Shown one piece after another: positions 29,101 through 36,380 of a stretch of DNA of 64,000 bases. Where the stretch lies: positions 1 to 64,000 of the forward strand of contig DFIS01000082.1 in the NCBI GenBank assembly GCA_002372175.1, read 5' to 3'. Under the pieces are notes generated by a model. That model was not told where the DNA came from, searched no databases, and saw only the letters and a program-made list of their open reading frames with translations. The translations under genes were made by a program, and so were the position numbers. Each line of letters starts with the position of its first letter. The stretch's first letter is position 1. The stretch comes from Solobacterium sp. UBA3691. Its GTDB lineage: Bacteria > Bacillota_I > Bacilli_A > Erysipelotrichales > Erysipelotrichaceae.

Positions 29101-29951
29101 CAGCCGGACTGACTGTCAAGGGCAAGGGAAACTATACCGGTACTGTTTCAGCAGATTTCACCGTGATACAGGCAGGAACCGGAGGACTGACGATGACGGC
29201 TGCGGATAAACCGTATTCTGCGAAGGCAGCAGTCATGAAGACAGCGGTGACGATCAGGGACAGAAACGGTGCAGCACTTGCGGCGAAGACAGATTATGAT
29301 CCGGTGATCAGATATACTTATGTCGATTACACGACACTTGCGGATGGTACGGTCAGGAATCCCGGAGAAGCCGTACAGAAGTCGGATATCATCCCCGCAG
29401 AAACTCTGATCAAAGCAGAAGCTGATCTTAAGGGTAAGTATACCGGCACTGTATCTGCATATTTCCGGATCGTTGAAACGAGTATCGCATCTGCCAAAGT
29501 TACAGTACCTGTCCAGTACTACAGCGGCATGCCTGTGATCGTGTATAAAGAAGATATCACCGTCAAGGTTGGAAGCATGGTACTGGCACCGGACCAGTTT
29601 GAGATCGTCAGCTATGCGAATAATACGAAAAAGGGCACTGCCACGGTAACCATCCGCGGTATCGGAAACTTCGGCGGGACGAAGACCGTCAAGTTCAAGA
29701 TCGTACAGCGTTCGTTTGGCGGTGCTGTCAGGTTCTATGGAAGCGATGCGACATCCGGAACGATGAAGGATCAGCTGATCTACAAGGATACCAGGCTTCG
29801 TAAGAATACATATACAAAGACAGGATATACATTCAAGGGCTGGGCAGTATATCCCGGCGGTCCTGTCGAGTATGCAAACCTGGATGTATTTACCTACAAC
29901 AGGGATACCATGGCAGGCAGGCTGATCCGCCTGTATGCTGTGTGGGAATGA
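23181..29951 (+). CDS. Giant BspA-like DUF285 surface protein
   Basis: The 2256-residue protein has a signal peptide (cleavage near VYA, residue 28), an acidic Glu/Pro-rich stretch to about residue 155, and four modules that each open with an (A)YxVLxxDGDLIFTRS cap at about residues 161, 411, 1003 and 1250. Each cap is followed by a run of about 25-residue DUF285 (Mycoplasma-type leucine-rich) repeats of the form LDLSSFDTSNVTDMSYMF and a closing Trp-rich WxGTW segment. Residues about 1530-2180 are repeated Ig-like domains (YTVKYKNNKNAGTATVTVTG pattern, about 85 residues each), and the last 70 residues are an InlB B-repeat/Flg_new domain (YTKTGYTFKGWA). No LPXTG or surface-layer motif is visible, so attachment is unknown. 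An adhesin role is inferred from the family. Confidence 0.93.
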   Translation: MKRIIRIFLTMVLLFTSGFGNGFRVYAEGNDPDAGITEAPEEILQEDEPREEPVQEEEITLPEEMTGEESASEPEDEEPVLEEETVLPEETAAEEPAQEPEDTEITEETEEPETAEISEEIQPAEETETAEVPEEDGSEEELPAEEGEEPAVEQAMPINTGNAYGVLSAEGDLILFRSTEAYEAGTGKTVSIDGTEYTGTVFTNIEALYTAGTSPFAGNTDIRTVSIAAGHEIQPKVYSGYFRNCTELVSVDLTGFDTGYGNTMVQMFAGCTKLETADLSGINKTYNIAHVSQLFAGCESLKTVRLMQNASNIIQYNEMFTGCTSLETLDLSMLNTAKATNMTGMFSGCTSLNEIILGPQMSVWQTSARLPDGAWKNEAISVSLPSEEFVAQYPEHCTEWAGTWVRDTYGTAYAVLESDGDLIFTRSFYTYANEQEGTLVSRSGASYTGTIFTDIEDALIQPPWYNRKPDIVTVQAEDTVRPLTMDSWFAGCSNLTSFDAQNFVTSSVTSMHYLFDGCSSLVNIDHLDQFNTSNVTDMSGMFYYCSKLTSLDLSSFQTSSMTGSMRYMFRGCEKITSLDLSSFDTSNVTEMANMFEECRSLETLILGSGFTAESVSGSLEAMFSGCESLKTLDLSTFNTQNVTSMYFMFNRCKALETLTFGPAFSTANVTNMNSMFYDCESLKNLDVSGFNTQNVTTMYNMFAICEALETLTFGPGFNTSNVTDMGAMFTGCKALTSLDVSGFDTSKVTFFAGMFRECYALLSLDLRNWNTSSAENMSQMFYLCESLQTIQLDESFDTSNVKYMDCLFGFCKSLTSLDLSHFNTSKVTGMSDMFNDCYMLEELDVSSFDTSNVTSMSAMFSNMTSVKHLDVSNFDTSKVTAMDWMFYNMPKLESITFGENFKTSSVSTMSYLFTNDASLQALDLSTFNTANVTNMAGMFDGLNALTSLTLGKGFTVWHSGAPLQEGIWVNKARGLTKTSGELQAGYPANAGKWYGTWVREDRAFAVLQDDGDLIFTRSREYHPNAARGTLTDLKGNTYTGWIYSDVEDTGMSVPSWANNISVRRAYAVDTIRPLSMANWFYNCTQLQYFDSTNFDTSACTNMHYLFFRCESLEAPDLSHFDTSKVTNMYGMFAENRSLRSLDLHTFNTTKVTNMSWMFHLDDKLESLDLSSFDTSSVTDMYSMFGACYALSSVKLGTKWTVWRDGDSYGRLPDGSWSNLAKNITMSAEELYMQYPVNAKTWAGEWCRVHSYGILQDDGQLILTNSKYVYGNDTIDTLTDLKGNTYTGRIFANIENTSDTPWYSYKSQILSVRAADTVRPGNMTSWFYECNNLKTFDGHNIDTSACTSFYLLFADCYALEYADLSTFDTANVTDMSYMFIDCHVLPAIDLSTFNTEKVTDMSYMFKGCYALETLDLSSFHTPLLNSTYYMFYNCTSLKTLDLSRFNTANVSSMYNTFKYCDALESLYLSPEWIRWSSDSGLRAGTWTNGALYVSELDLQSWYPDNAQEWKGLWTWTDKTYGDVDPLDTGDIREGLWIGHLDDYDYTGKAITQDVRVYHGMVRLTQGRDYTVKYKNNKNAGTATVTVTGKGNYQGSQSKTFEIIPWDIDATNTVITLNKDTFLYNGKVQKPKVTSVVYTKPDGNKVKLKANQDYTVEYSAGSADIGSYSVTVKGKGNYDKNDALTLWYEITNITPVNSLSIKLSRTKYAYDGTAKYPDPVYGAGVDPSKLTVAYEDNTDAGTAKVTFTGDGITYAGSVTKTFEITGTPISKAKILYFEKTWPYLGYPIIQGITLEYADVPLDGSSYSIEYLNNTEIGTATMIITGQKGFTGTVKKTFRIFGTQFKEDLFEISGFMPAVDYTGSEIRQDGTVLHDKIIGHDLAEGTHYTVSYKNNVKAGTATVTYTGMHSAGFEGSFSKTFRINKPLITASDISLNSIYFYTKGGVKPVPVVTVNGRKLINGTDFTLSYKNNNKLGTAGLTVKGKGNYTGTVSADFTVIQAGTGGLTMTAADKPYSAKAAVMKTAVTIRDRNGAALAAKTDYDPVIRYTYVDYTTLADGTVRNPGEAVQKSDIIPAETLIKAEADLKGKYTGTVSAYFRIVETSIASAKVTVPVQYYSGMPVIVYKEDITVKVGSMVLAPDQFEIVSYANNTKKGTATVTIRGIGNFGGTKTVKFKIVQRSFGGAVRFYGSDATSGTMKDQLIYKDTRLRKNTYTKTGYTFKGWAVYPGGPVEYANLDVFTYNRDTMAGRLIRLYAVWE

Positions 29952-30037
29952 TGTATCTGTGATGGCAGAAGGCTGCTTCTGGAGTATACCGCTTGCCGTC
30001 AAGCTCTGTTACGGCAGTGATATGGTCTTCAAACGGT

Positions 30038-30286
30038 TCATAACAGGTCATAGGCATCACGGAAGGAAGTACATCTCATCAGGTTTCTGTAACTGTGTTC
30101 AACACTGATGCGGCTGTCAGAGAAGTGGTCGTTCAGCTCGTCTTTGCAGAACAGGAGACGGGATTATCTGTCGGGGAATGACTGAGATCCCGTGCAGTGT
30201 TCAGCGATAGTGCAGACTTCCCGCGGTCTTCCCTTCAGGTTGAAGATATCCCCGCCTTTCAGGAAGACAACAGGGTAAACCTTCAT
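30038..30286 (-). pseudogene. Possible degraded small gene in the 462-base gap
   Basis: The gap 29952-30413 holds no intact gene. On the minus strand, ATG at 30286 opens a 40-codon frame (MKVYPVVFLKGGDIFNLKGR...), interrupted by TAA at 30166-30164, then open again in the same frame for 41 codons to TGA at 30038. Codon use in both halves looks protein-like. A second minus frame ending DGKLLREDE-stop lies just upstream at about 30290. I do not recognise a family. It may be a decayed gene or chance. Confidence 0.3.
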
Positions 30287-30339
30287 TACTCATCTTCGCG
30301 CAGAAGTTTACCGTCACAACTAGTGCGGGTTAAAACAGA

Positions 30340-30373
30340 ACAGAAAGACCTCCTCCCCCGGGGGTTTTTCTGT
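30340..30373. terminator. Bidirectional terminator
   Basis: ACAGAAAGACCTCC at 30340-30353 pairs with GGGGGTTTTTCTGT at 30360-30373 (12 of 14 positions), with T runs on both strands. Confidence 0.8.
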
Positions 30374-30382
30374 ATATACGCA

Positions 30383-30391
30383 TGATATACT
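30383..30391 (+). promoter_or_regulatory. Extended -10 of the 30414 gene
   Basis: TG-A-TATACT; the start site would lie about 15 bases before the ATG, leaving a short leader that contains AGGAG. Confidence 0.5.
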
Positions 30392-30413
30392 TGAAGTAAC
30401 AGGAGATCAGTAT

Positions 30414-31052
30414 ATGGAATTAAGATTCAAACATGAAGACAACAACATTTCTGTAGAACAGAAGATGGACAGCTGGCCGCTGTGTTTGTACAAAGAACGT
30501 GACCCTGATGTGCGTTTTGCGATGCTCGGTGAAGCAGAGAAACGCGGTCTGACACCGGAACTGACACCCGTGATCAGAACGATGCTTGAAAAAAGGTATA
30601 AGCAGGGAGAGAAACCGGCAGATACGTATCTGCGTTTCTGGCTGACCTGCAGCCTGGCTGGAAATTCCATTCATGACGGAGAGATCCCGGACCGGGATAT
30701 GGAAGATATACGGAAGATGGCTGAAGATCTTGGCTTTGCGGATGTGATCGCGGATCATCGTGATCTTCTTTATCAGGAGTTTTATCAGACTGCGATCCTG
30801 TATATCAACCTGAGTCTTACCGATAAAAGATATGGCTCCGTAGTGTTCGGACTGGGTAAGTTATCCGATGAGAAACTGATCAGAAAGATCTGTGAGGATA
30901 CCTACAGGACCGGATATATCGTACCGGAGATCGTTCGTTTTGCAGGATATGAGGTATGGGAAGAAGCACTGAAGGCGGCCTGTACGGATTTCTTCCCGCA
31001 AGGCGCAGAAGTGTGGGATGAAGTACACGCAAGTGAGACACCCGAAGTATGA
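30414..31052 (+). CDS. Hypothetical soluble protein, 212 residues
   Basis: I do not recognise the family with confidence. The protein is acidic and largely helical, with no signal peptide, and contains a Trp/Tyr-rich middle (YLRFWLTCSL, residues about 67-76) and a conserved-looking VVFGLGKLSDEKLIRKI segment (about 145-160), reminiscent of small Clostridia DUF families. Its end overlaps the next gene (PfkB kinase) by 35 bases, so it probably shares that operon with the kinase and SDR. AGGAG lies 10 bases upstream of the ATG. Confidence 0.75.
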   Translation: MELRFKHEDNNISVEQKMDSWPLCLYKERDPDVRFAMLGEAEKRGLTPELTPVIRTMLEKRYKQGEKPADTYLRFWLTCSLAGNSIHDGEIPDRDMEDIRKMAEDLGFADVIADHRDLLYQEFYQTAILYINLSLTDKRYGSVVFGLGKLSDEKLIRKICEDTYRTGYIVPEIVRFAGYEVWEEALKAACTDFFPQGAEVWDEVHASETPEV

Positions 31053-32019
31053 TGTCCTGTGTGTCGGAGCAGCGACCTGGGATACATTGTTAACAGGAAT
31101 CGATCCCGCTCTTTTCCGTACGGACAGTATCCTGGCAAAGGCGTATACAGCTTCTTCCGGCGGTGATGCGCTGAATACGGCGGTAAGTCTTGCGAAGCTT
31201 GGCTTGTCGGTATCCCTGTGTGCGGTCCTTGGTGAAGATACGGCGGCAGAGCTGATCATACAGGATCTGCATCAGGCAGGTGTATGCACAGATGATCTGA
31301 TCCGCAGTGCGCATGTCCATACCGCTTCCCCGGTACTGCTTGTCGATACGGAAGGAGAAAGACACATCATCCGTGTGCCCGACAGCGGCAATCATACGCT
31401 TACCCGGGAAATGATCAGTGATGACCTGCTGCAGAAAGCGGTGCACATGCATGTCGGCAGTGCCAATGTCCTGCCGGCACTGGATGGACAGGGGCTTGGA
31501 CAGCTGATGAAAAGAGCGCATGAGCTGGGTCTGACCACCTCGATGGATGTCTCCTACGACAAATCGGGGAAGTGGCTGCAGAATATTGAAGATGCCCTGT
31601 ATCACTGTGATATCTTCATTCCCAGCCTGCAGGAGGCTTCTGAGTACTGTGACAGCACTGATCCGGAAGTGATCTGTGCCTTCTTCCGCAGATATCCGCT
31701 GAAGGTCTTCGGCATCAAGCTTGGCAGTAACGGTGTCATGATCACCGACTTCCGTGACACATACACGATGGGTACGCTGTACAATGGCATACCGGTGGAT
31801 ACGACAGGAGCCGGAGATGCCTTCATGGCCGGGTTCATTGCGGCGTGGTTAAGGGGATATGATCTTCCTTCGTGCATGGCTTTCGGCAGTGCACAGTCGG
31901 CTTCCGTACTGCGGGGAACCGGGGCCAACCGGACAGCAGGTACACTTGCGGATGCCTGCAGATTGCTGGCAGAAAACCGGATAAAGATCAGGAGAAAAGA
32001 TGAATACATTTCAGAATAA
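31018..32019 (+). CDS. PfkB-family sugar or nucleoside kinase
   Basis: The 333-residue protein has the PfkB N-terminal signature GGDALNTAVSLAKLG and the C-terminal DTTGAGDAFMAGFIAAW with the catalytic Asp in the anion hole. The lid region VGAATWDTLLTG differs from ribokinase, and the specificity is not clear (ribokinase, 2-keto-3-deoxygluconate kinase and others share the fold). It overlaps its upstream gene by 35 bases and the downstream SDR by 20 bases, so the three appear co-translated. No strong ribosome site is visible before ATG 31018. Confidence 0.88.
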   Translation: MKYTQVRHPKYDVLCVGAATWDTLLTGIDPALFRTDSILAKAYTASSGGDALNTAVSLAKLGLSVSLCAVLGEDTAAELIIQDLHQAGVCTDDLIRSAHVHTASPVLLVDTEGERHIIRVPDSGNHTLTREMISDDLLQKAVHMHVGSANVLPALDGQGLGQLMKRAHELGLTTSMDVSYDKSGKWLQNIEDALYHCDIFIPSLQEASEYCDSTDPEVICAFFRRYPLKVFGIKLGSNGVMITDFRDTYTMGTLYNGIPVDTTGAGDAFMAGFIAAWLRGYDLPSCMAFGSAQSASVLRGTGANRTAGTLADACRLLAENRIKIRRKDEYISE

Positions 32020-32707
32020 AGTCGCTGTGATCACCGGCGGGGCTCACGGCATCGGCAGATGCATCGCCGAGGAATTCCACAAAGAAGGAGCAGTCACGGA
32101 AGTGATCGACATTCGCGAAGGAGACCACTATGTCGGGGATATCTCCGACAGGAAAGTACTCGAAGACTTTGTCTCTTATGTCATACAGAAGCACGGACAT
32201 ATCGATATCCTTGTCAATAACGCACTGCCGCTGATGAAGGGCATCAATGACTGTACGTATGAAGAATTCGAATATGCGCTGAAAGTAGGTGTTACAGCCC
32301 CGTTCTATCTGACAAAGCTGTTCCTGCCGTACTTCAGTGAACATGCCTCGGTAGTCAATATCTCCTCATCCCGAGACAGGATGTCACAGCCGCAGACGGA
32401 GAGCTATACAGCCGCCAAGGGAGGCATAGCAGCACTGACGCATGCCTTGGCAGTAAGTCTTGGACCGAAGATCCGTGTCAACTCCGTATCTCCGGGCTGG
32501 ATCGATACAGACTATACGGTATATGAAGGACCTGATGCGTATCAGCAGCCTGCCGGAAGGGTAGGCAATCCTCTGGATATTGCGAACATGGTGCTGTATC
32601 TCTGCTCAGAGAAAGCAGGCTTTATCACCGGTGAGAATATCTGTATAGACGGCGGGATGACAAAGCTGATGATCTATCACAATGATCACGGCTGGACACT
32701 GGAATAA
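32000..32707 (+). CDS. Short-chain dehydrogenase/reductase
   Basis: The 235-residue SDR has TGGAHGIGRCIAEEF (cofactor site), NNALP in place of NNAG, and NISSSRDR followed by YTAAK as Ser-Tyr-Lys catalytic set; the end GENICIDGGMTKLMIYH is long for the family. The second strand ends in VIDIREG, an Asp that favours NAD. With the PfkB kinase it may process a sugar acid or deoxy-sugar. The start overlaps the kinase gene; AGGAGA lies 8 bases upstream. Confidence 0.9.
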   Translation: MNTFQNKVAVITGGAHGIGRCIAEEFHKEGAVTEVIDIREGDHYVGDISDRKVLEDFVSYVIQKHGHIDILVNNALPLMKGINDCTYEEFEYALKVGVTAPFYLTKLFLPYFSEHASVVNISSSRDRMSQPQTESYTAAKGGIAALTHALAVSLGPKIRVNSVSPGWIDTDYTVYEGPDAYQQPAGRVGNPLDIANMVLYLCSEKAGFITGENICIDGGMTKLMIYHNDHGWTLE

Positions 32708-32708
32708 T

Positions 32709-32739
32709 AAAAGAGAAGACACTGTGATCTTCTCTTTTT
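32709..32739. terminator. Bidirectional terminator between convergent genes
   Basis: AAAGAGAAGA at 32710-32719 pairs with TCTTCTCTTT at 32728-32737, with T runs on both sides. Confidence 0.85.
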
Positions 32740-32746
32740 GTGTTAG

Positions 32747-33484
32747 TTACTTTGTGAACTGTCTGCGGAAGAACTCCTCAAACTTCGGTGTCCACCAGTC
32801 TCTGTATCCTGCTCTGGTAGGATGGACCGGATCGTTCATGAACAGTGCATAATCTTCTTTTGTGACATCGTTCATTTCCTGATCATGCCAGAGGTCCAGG
32901 ATACTGATGCCCCACTTGTCTTTCAGTTCAGACAGGCGCTCAACCATCTTTGCATAGAGCTCGTTATCAAACCTGGTGCCTGTATAGAACGATACCGGAC
33001 AGCTCCATGTTTTCTGTGCATAGGCGATGATATACTCCATGGCACCGGTGATCGTCGTGATGTCAAAGTCTTTGATATCCCTGCTGTCACTAATCTCACC
33101 GAGGGGCTTGGGCTTGTCAGGCTTGGCATCATTGGTGGATAACTGACACATGAAGGCATCCGCATGGATCTGTGTATCCATCTTCTGCAGACGTTCGATA
33201 TACGATTCCTTCTCGTTTTCATCCCAGACCAGAGTCGTCCCGGAGACAGCTTCCTTGACGGAATTCATGCCGTCTCTTTTACGCATGTAGTCGGGGAAAG
33301 CCTCTCCCAGTGCCGCAAAGCCGTAGGTTACCGAGCTGCCGAGAAACAGTACGGTCTTTCCCTGCAGAACGGGATCGCTGCCTGGCAGAGTCTTATCCAG
33401 GCTGTAGCGGATATCGTTGCCGGGAAGTAAGGCAAGCTTCTCGTTGAGCAGACGCATTCTTTCTTCTCTGCTTAATTCTGTCAT
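32747..33484 (-). CDS. SGNH/GDSL-family esterase
   Basis: The 245-residue cytoplasmic protein has the block I motif LFLGSSVTYG with nucleophile Ser51, SGTTL (block II Gly), LSTND (block III, with the Asn), and DPVHPT with the Asp-x-x-His pair of block V. SGNH enzymes of this size deacetylate sugars or hydrolyse small esters. It lies downstream of another esterase and overlaps it by 4 bases (ATGA), which suggests joint action on an esterified carbohydrate; the substrate is unknown. Confidence 0.87.
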   Translation of the reverse strand: MTELSREERMRLLNEKLALLPGNDIRYSLDKTLPGSDPVLQGKTVLFLGSSVTYGFAALGEAFPDYMRKRDGMNSVKEAVSGTTLVWDENEKESYIERLQKMDTQIHADAFMCQLSTNDAKPDKPKPLGEISDSRDIKDFDITTITGAMEYIIAYAQKTWSCPVSFYTGTRFDNELYAKMVERLSELKDKWGISILDLWHDQEMNDVTKEDYALFMNDPVHPTRAGYRDWWTPKFEEFFRRQFTK

Positions 33485-34533
33485 ATCTTTTCTCCTTTGC
33501 GGTGTGATACAAGCCAGTCCAGAATACCCTTTTCATTATGCAGGGTAAGGATCCAGCTGGCATGATTCTGCCCCATCTTCTGTGTCCAGTCCATGTCGGG
33601 ATCGGTACCGATACCGTACTGTGCCAGTTCTTCGGCAGTATACAGAGTCAGGTGAGTATCGGTATAGCCTCTTTCAAGCAGCGACATGAACGTATTGGCC
33701 AGGTAGGCATGTCTGTCAGCCTGATGATCGATATAGGATGTGGATACCCATACCGGCACATGGGGCCAGTGCTCCAGCATCATGCGTGTTTCACCGTTGA
33801 TCGAAGGACAGATCGGAGCAGCAGCCGCAAACAGATCGGGAGCCATGGACACAGCTCTTACGGTACCGGCTCCGCCCATGGACAGACCCAGTACATAAAC
33901 TCTGTCGGGATCGACATTACCTTCACTGATCATCTCTCTGATCACGGAGAATACTCTGCCGAGATAATCTCTGTTCCATCCGCGGTCGTTTCGGCCGGAC
34001 TGCGGCCAGGCCCCGATACGTGTGTCAAAGGCAGGGAACTGCATACCTCTGCCGTGGTCGGGAGCCTGCGGAGCCATGATGTACATATCCGGCCATCTCT
34101 TGGCAAGGGATATGGCACCGAGGGTACCGGTCAGCTGTTTCAGGTTATCCGTACCGCACTCACCGCCGCCATGCAGGAAGAGCACCAGCGGATGCGGACC
34201 GGCAAACGGAGGGGTATACAGTCTGTAGACAGTACCGTTCTTCTCACAGGCCTCAAAGCGGTCTTCTCCGCGTACGGTGACTTCGCCGCCCGGCAGTCCG
34301 CTGATCAGGATCTTCTTGCCCTGACGCAGCTGGAATTCTTCGGAAACGGGGAACGGCAGACAGCGGATGGCTGTACTTCCGTCCTTGACGATGACCTGCA
34401 GATCTTCCTCCGCAGGTGTATACTTACCGTTCTTCAGCTTATAGAGAACGGGATCCTTGACTTCCTTATCCAGCAGGAAACCGGTCACGTGCTGACCGAA
34501 GTCGAGTACTTCAGTTGTAATGATCTCTTTCAT
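33481..34533 (-). CDS. Carbohydrate esterase of the CE1/LpqC type
   Basis: The 350-residue protein has an N-terminal all-beta part of about 110 residues, then an alpha/beta hydrolase domain with LVLFLHGGGECGTDN, a GLSMGGAGT nucleophile elbow (Ser about 220) and GQNHASW with the catalytic His. No signal peptide is present, so it acts inside the cell. The family includes feruloyl and acetylxylan esterases and polyhydroxybutyrate depolymerase-like proteins. AAGAGGT lies upstream of ATG 34533. It is divergent from the 5'-nucleotidase lipoprotein gene across 78 bases. Confidence 0.85.
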   Translation of the reverse strand: MKEIITTEVLDFGQHVTGFLLDKEVKDPVLYKLKNGKYTPAEEDLQVIVKDGSTAIRCLPFPVSEEFQLRQGKKILISGLPGGEVTVRGEDRFEACEKNGTVYRLYTPPFAGPHPLVLFLHGGGECGTDNLKQLTGTLGAISLAKRWPDMYIMAPQAPDHGRGMQFPAFDTRIGAWPQSGRNDRGWNRDYLGRVFSVIREMISEGNVDPDRVYVLGLSMGGAGTVRAVSMAPDLFAAAAPICPSINGETRMMLEHWPHVPVWVSTSYIDHQADRHAYLANTFMSLLERGYTDTHLTLYTAEELAQYGIGTDPDMDWTQKMGQNHASWILTLHNEKGILDWLVSHRKGEKI

Positions 34534-34579
34534 GATATATGTACCTCTTATCTTATTTTAGAACAAATCCGATCAGGAT

Positions 34580-34586
34580 GTATAAT
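34580..34586 (+). promoter_or_regulatory. -10 element of the 5'-nucleotidase gene
   Basis: TG directly followed by TATAAT (34581-34586) in the divergent intergenic region; about 25 bases separate it from the GTG start. Confidence 0.45.
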
Positions 34587-34611
34587 GATAACCGAAGAAA
34601 GAGGTAACACT

Positions 34612-36309
34612 GTGAAAAGACAGATAACGACAATACTGGGTCTGTCCGTACTGCTGGCCGCAGGATGCGCCGGCGGACAGAAACCTGCAGAGACAAAAGA
34701 ACCTGCACCTGCAGAAGAGGCAGCACAGACCGCAGAACGCACAGATGATATTTATATTTACTATACAAGTGATGTGCACTGCGGGGTGGATGAGAACCTC
34801 GGCTTTGCGAAGCTGAAGGCACTGGTGGATGATACCAGAGCGGAACATGAGAATACACTGCTGGTGGATCTCGGTGATACCCTGCAGGGCGGTACGCTCG
34901 GTTCCCTGACACAGGGCAGTATCATCTACGACCTGATGAATAAGATGGGCTATGACATTGTTGAGCTGGGCAATCATGATTTTGACTACGGTGCGTCCAG
35001 ACTGTGGGAATTGCTGGATAAGGCAGAATTCGATATCGTTCTCTGCAATGTGTCATATACCGGAAAGAAAGAAGATCACCTGAAGGATATACCTGCATAT
35101 ACGATACGGGATCTGCAGGGCACAAAGGTTGCCTTTATCGGTGTTCTGACACCGGAGACACTTACCGCTTCCACACCGGCATACTTTCAGGAAGATGGTG
35201 AATACGTTTATGACTTCAGCAGCGGCGATGAAGGTAAAGCCCTGGCCGCAAAAGTACAGAAAGCTGCCGATGATGCCAGAGCGGAAGGGGCGGAATACGT
35301 GATCGTCCTCAGTCATCTCGGTTCCGTACCGGAGAATGCGCCGTATGATGCGGTATCTCTGATCCGCAATACCAGAGGGATCGATGCTGTACTGGACGGA
35401 CATTCACACTCTGTGATCATTGGTGATACGTATCCCAACGCTGACGGTGAGGATGTTGTTCTGAGCTCTGTCGGTACGAAGATGGCCAATGTCGGCGAAC
35501 TGATCATTACACCGGAAGGTGAGATCCAGACCGTACTGATCGGGGAATATGACAGGGAAGATGCAGAGATGGCAGATGCAATCGCAAGTGCGAAAACTGA
35601 ACTGCAGGATATTCTGGACAGAAAGATCGGTGATTTGCCGTTTGACATGCCGATCACGGATGAAGACGGTATTCGCATGATTCGTTCACGTGAAAAGCCG
35701 ATCGGTAACTTCTGTGCCGATGCGGTACGAAGCCTGATGAAAACGGATGCGGCGATCATCAACGGCGGCGGTGTGCGTCATACCCTGTCGGCCGGTGAGG
35801 TGACTTACGGAAATCTGCTGGATGTCTTCCCGTTCCAGAATGAACTGGCTTCCTGTAAGTGTACAGGCAGACAGATCATTGATGTTCTCGAATATGGTGC
35901 ACAGTCAACGGAATCGATCTACGTGTTTGACGGCAATCCAGCCGGCGAATACGGCGGTTTCCTGCAGGTATCCGGGCTGAAGTATACGATCGATACTTCG
36001 ATCCCCTCCGGTGTGCAGAAAGATGAAAACGGTATGTTTACCGGTGTTGAAGGGGAATACAGAGTTAAAGATGTATATATTCTGCAGAACGGAGAATATG
36101 TCCCGGTGGATCCTGACGCTGAATATACGCTGTCAGGCACAAGATATGTATTGTTTGGCTCCGGTGACGGCAATACCGTGCTGAAGGACTGTGAACCGGT
36201 CATTGCCATCGGTCCGGTGGATTCCGAAGCTCTGATCACATATATGAATGAACTCGGTACGATTCCTGACAGTTACAGAGAACCGGAAGGACGTATTACC
36301 GTAAAGTAA
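34612..36309 (+). CDS. 5'-nucleotidase/UDP-sugar hydrolase family lipoprotein
   Basis: The 565-residue surface lipoprotein starts at GTG 34612 with lipobox LLAAGC, a short Ala/Glu linker, and a metallophosphoesterase domain: YTSDVHCG (DxH), LVDLGDTLQGG (GDxx), ELGNHDFDYG (GNHD), VIVLSHLG and DGHSHS. The C-terminal 5'-nucleotidase domain has NFCADAVRSLM and NGGGVRHTL, both family signatures. It should release nucleosides and phosphate outside the cell. The reading frame is open much further upstream, but that part is antisense to the esterase; GAGGT 6 bases before the GTG fixes the start. Confidence 0.93.
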   Translation: MKRQITTILGLSVLLAAGCAGGQKPAETKEPAPAEEAAQTAERTDDIYIYYTSDVHCGVDENLGFAKLKALVDDTRAEHENTLLVDLGDTLQGGTLGSLTQGSIIYDLMNKMGYDIVELGNHDFDYGASRLWELLDKAEFDIVLCNVSYTGKKEDHLKDIPAYTIRDLQGTKVAFIGVLTPETLTASTPAYFQEDGEYVYDFSSGDEGKALAAKVQKAADDARAEGAEYVIVLSHLGSVPENAPYDAVSLIRNTRGIDAVLDGHSHSVIIGDTYPNADGEDVVLSSVGTKMANVGELIITPEGEIQTVLIGEYDREDAEMADAIASAKTELQDILDRKIGDLPFDMPITDEDGIRMIRSREKPIGNFCADAVRSLMKTDAAIINGGGVRHTLSAGEVTYGNLLDVFPFQNELASCKCTGRQIIDVLEYGAQSTESIYVFDGNPAGEYGGFLQVSGLKYTIDTSIPSGVQKDENGMFTGVEGEYRVKDVYILQNGEYVPVDPDAEYTLSGTRYVLFGSGDGNTVLKDCEPVIAIGPVDSEALITYMNELGTIPDSYREPEGRITVK

Positions 36310-36317
36310 GATATATT

Positions 36318-36362
36318 AAAAACCGGAATCGGTCATATTGATATGATCAATACCGGTTTTAT
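36318..36362. terminator. Bidirectional terminator
   Basis: AAAACCGG near 36319-36326 pairs with CCGGTTTT at 36353-36360; the inner arms (GGTCATAT and ATATGATC) also pair. It serves the convergent nucleotidase and mgtC genes. Confidence 0.8.
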
Positions 36363-36380
36363 CGTCTTTGGAATACCAGT

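Noticed and set aside
30197..30385. 62-codon plus-strand frame in the gap
   Set aside because: It runs across a bidirectional terminator and lacks a ribosome site and recognisable features.
33538..34611. Long plus-strand open frame leading into the 5'-nucleotidase
   Set aside because: It is antisense to the CE1-type esterase gene and has no family features; the lipoprotein signal, GAGGT site and GTG at 34612 define the start.
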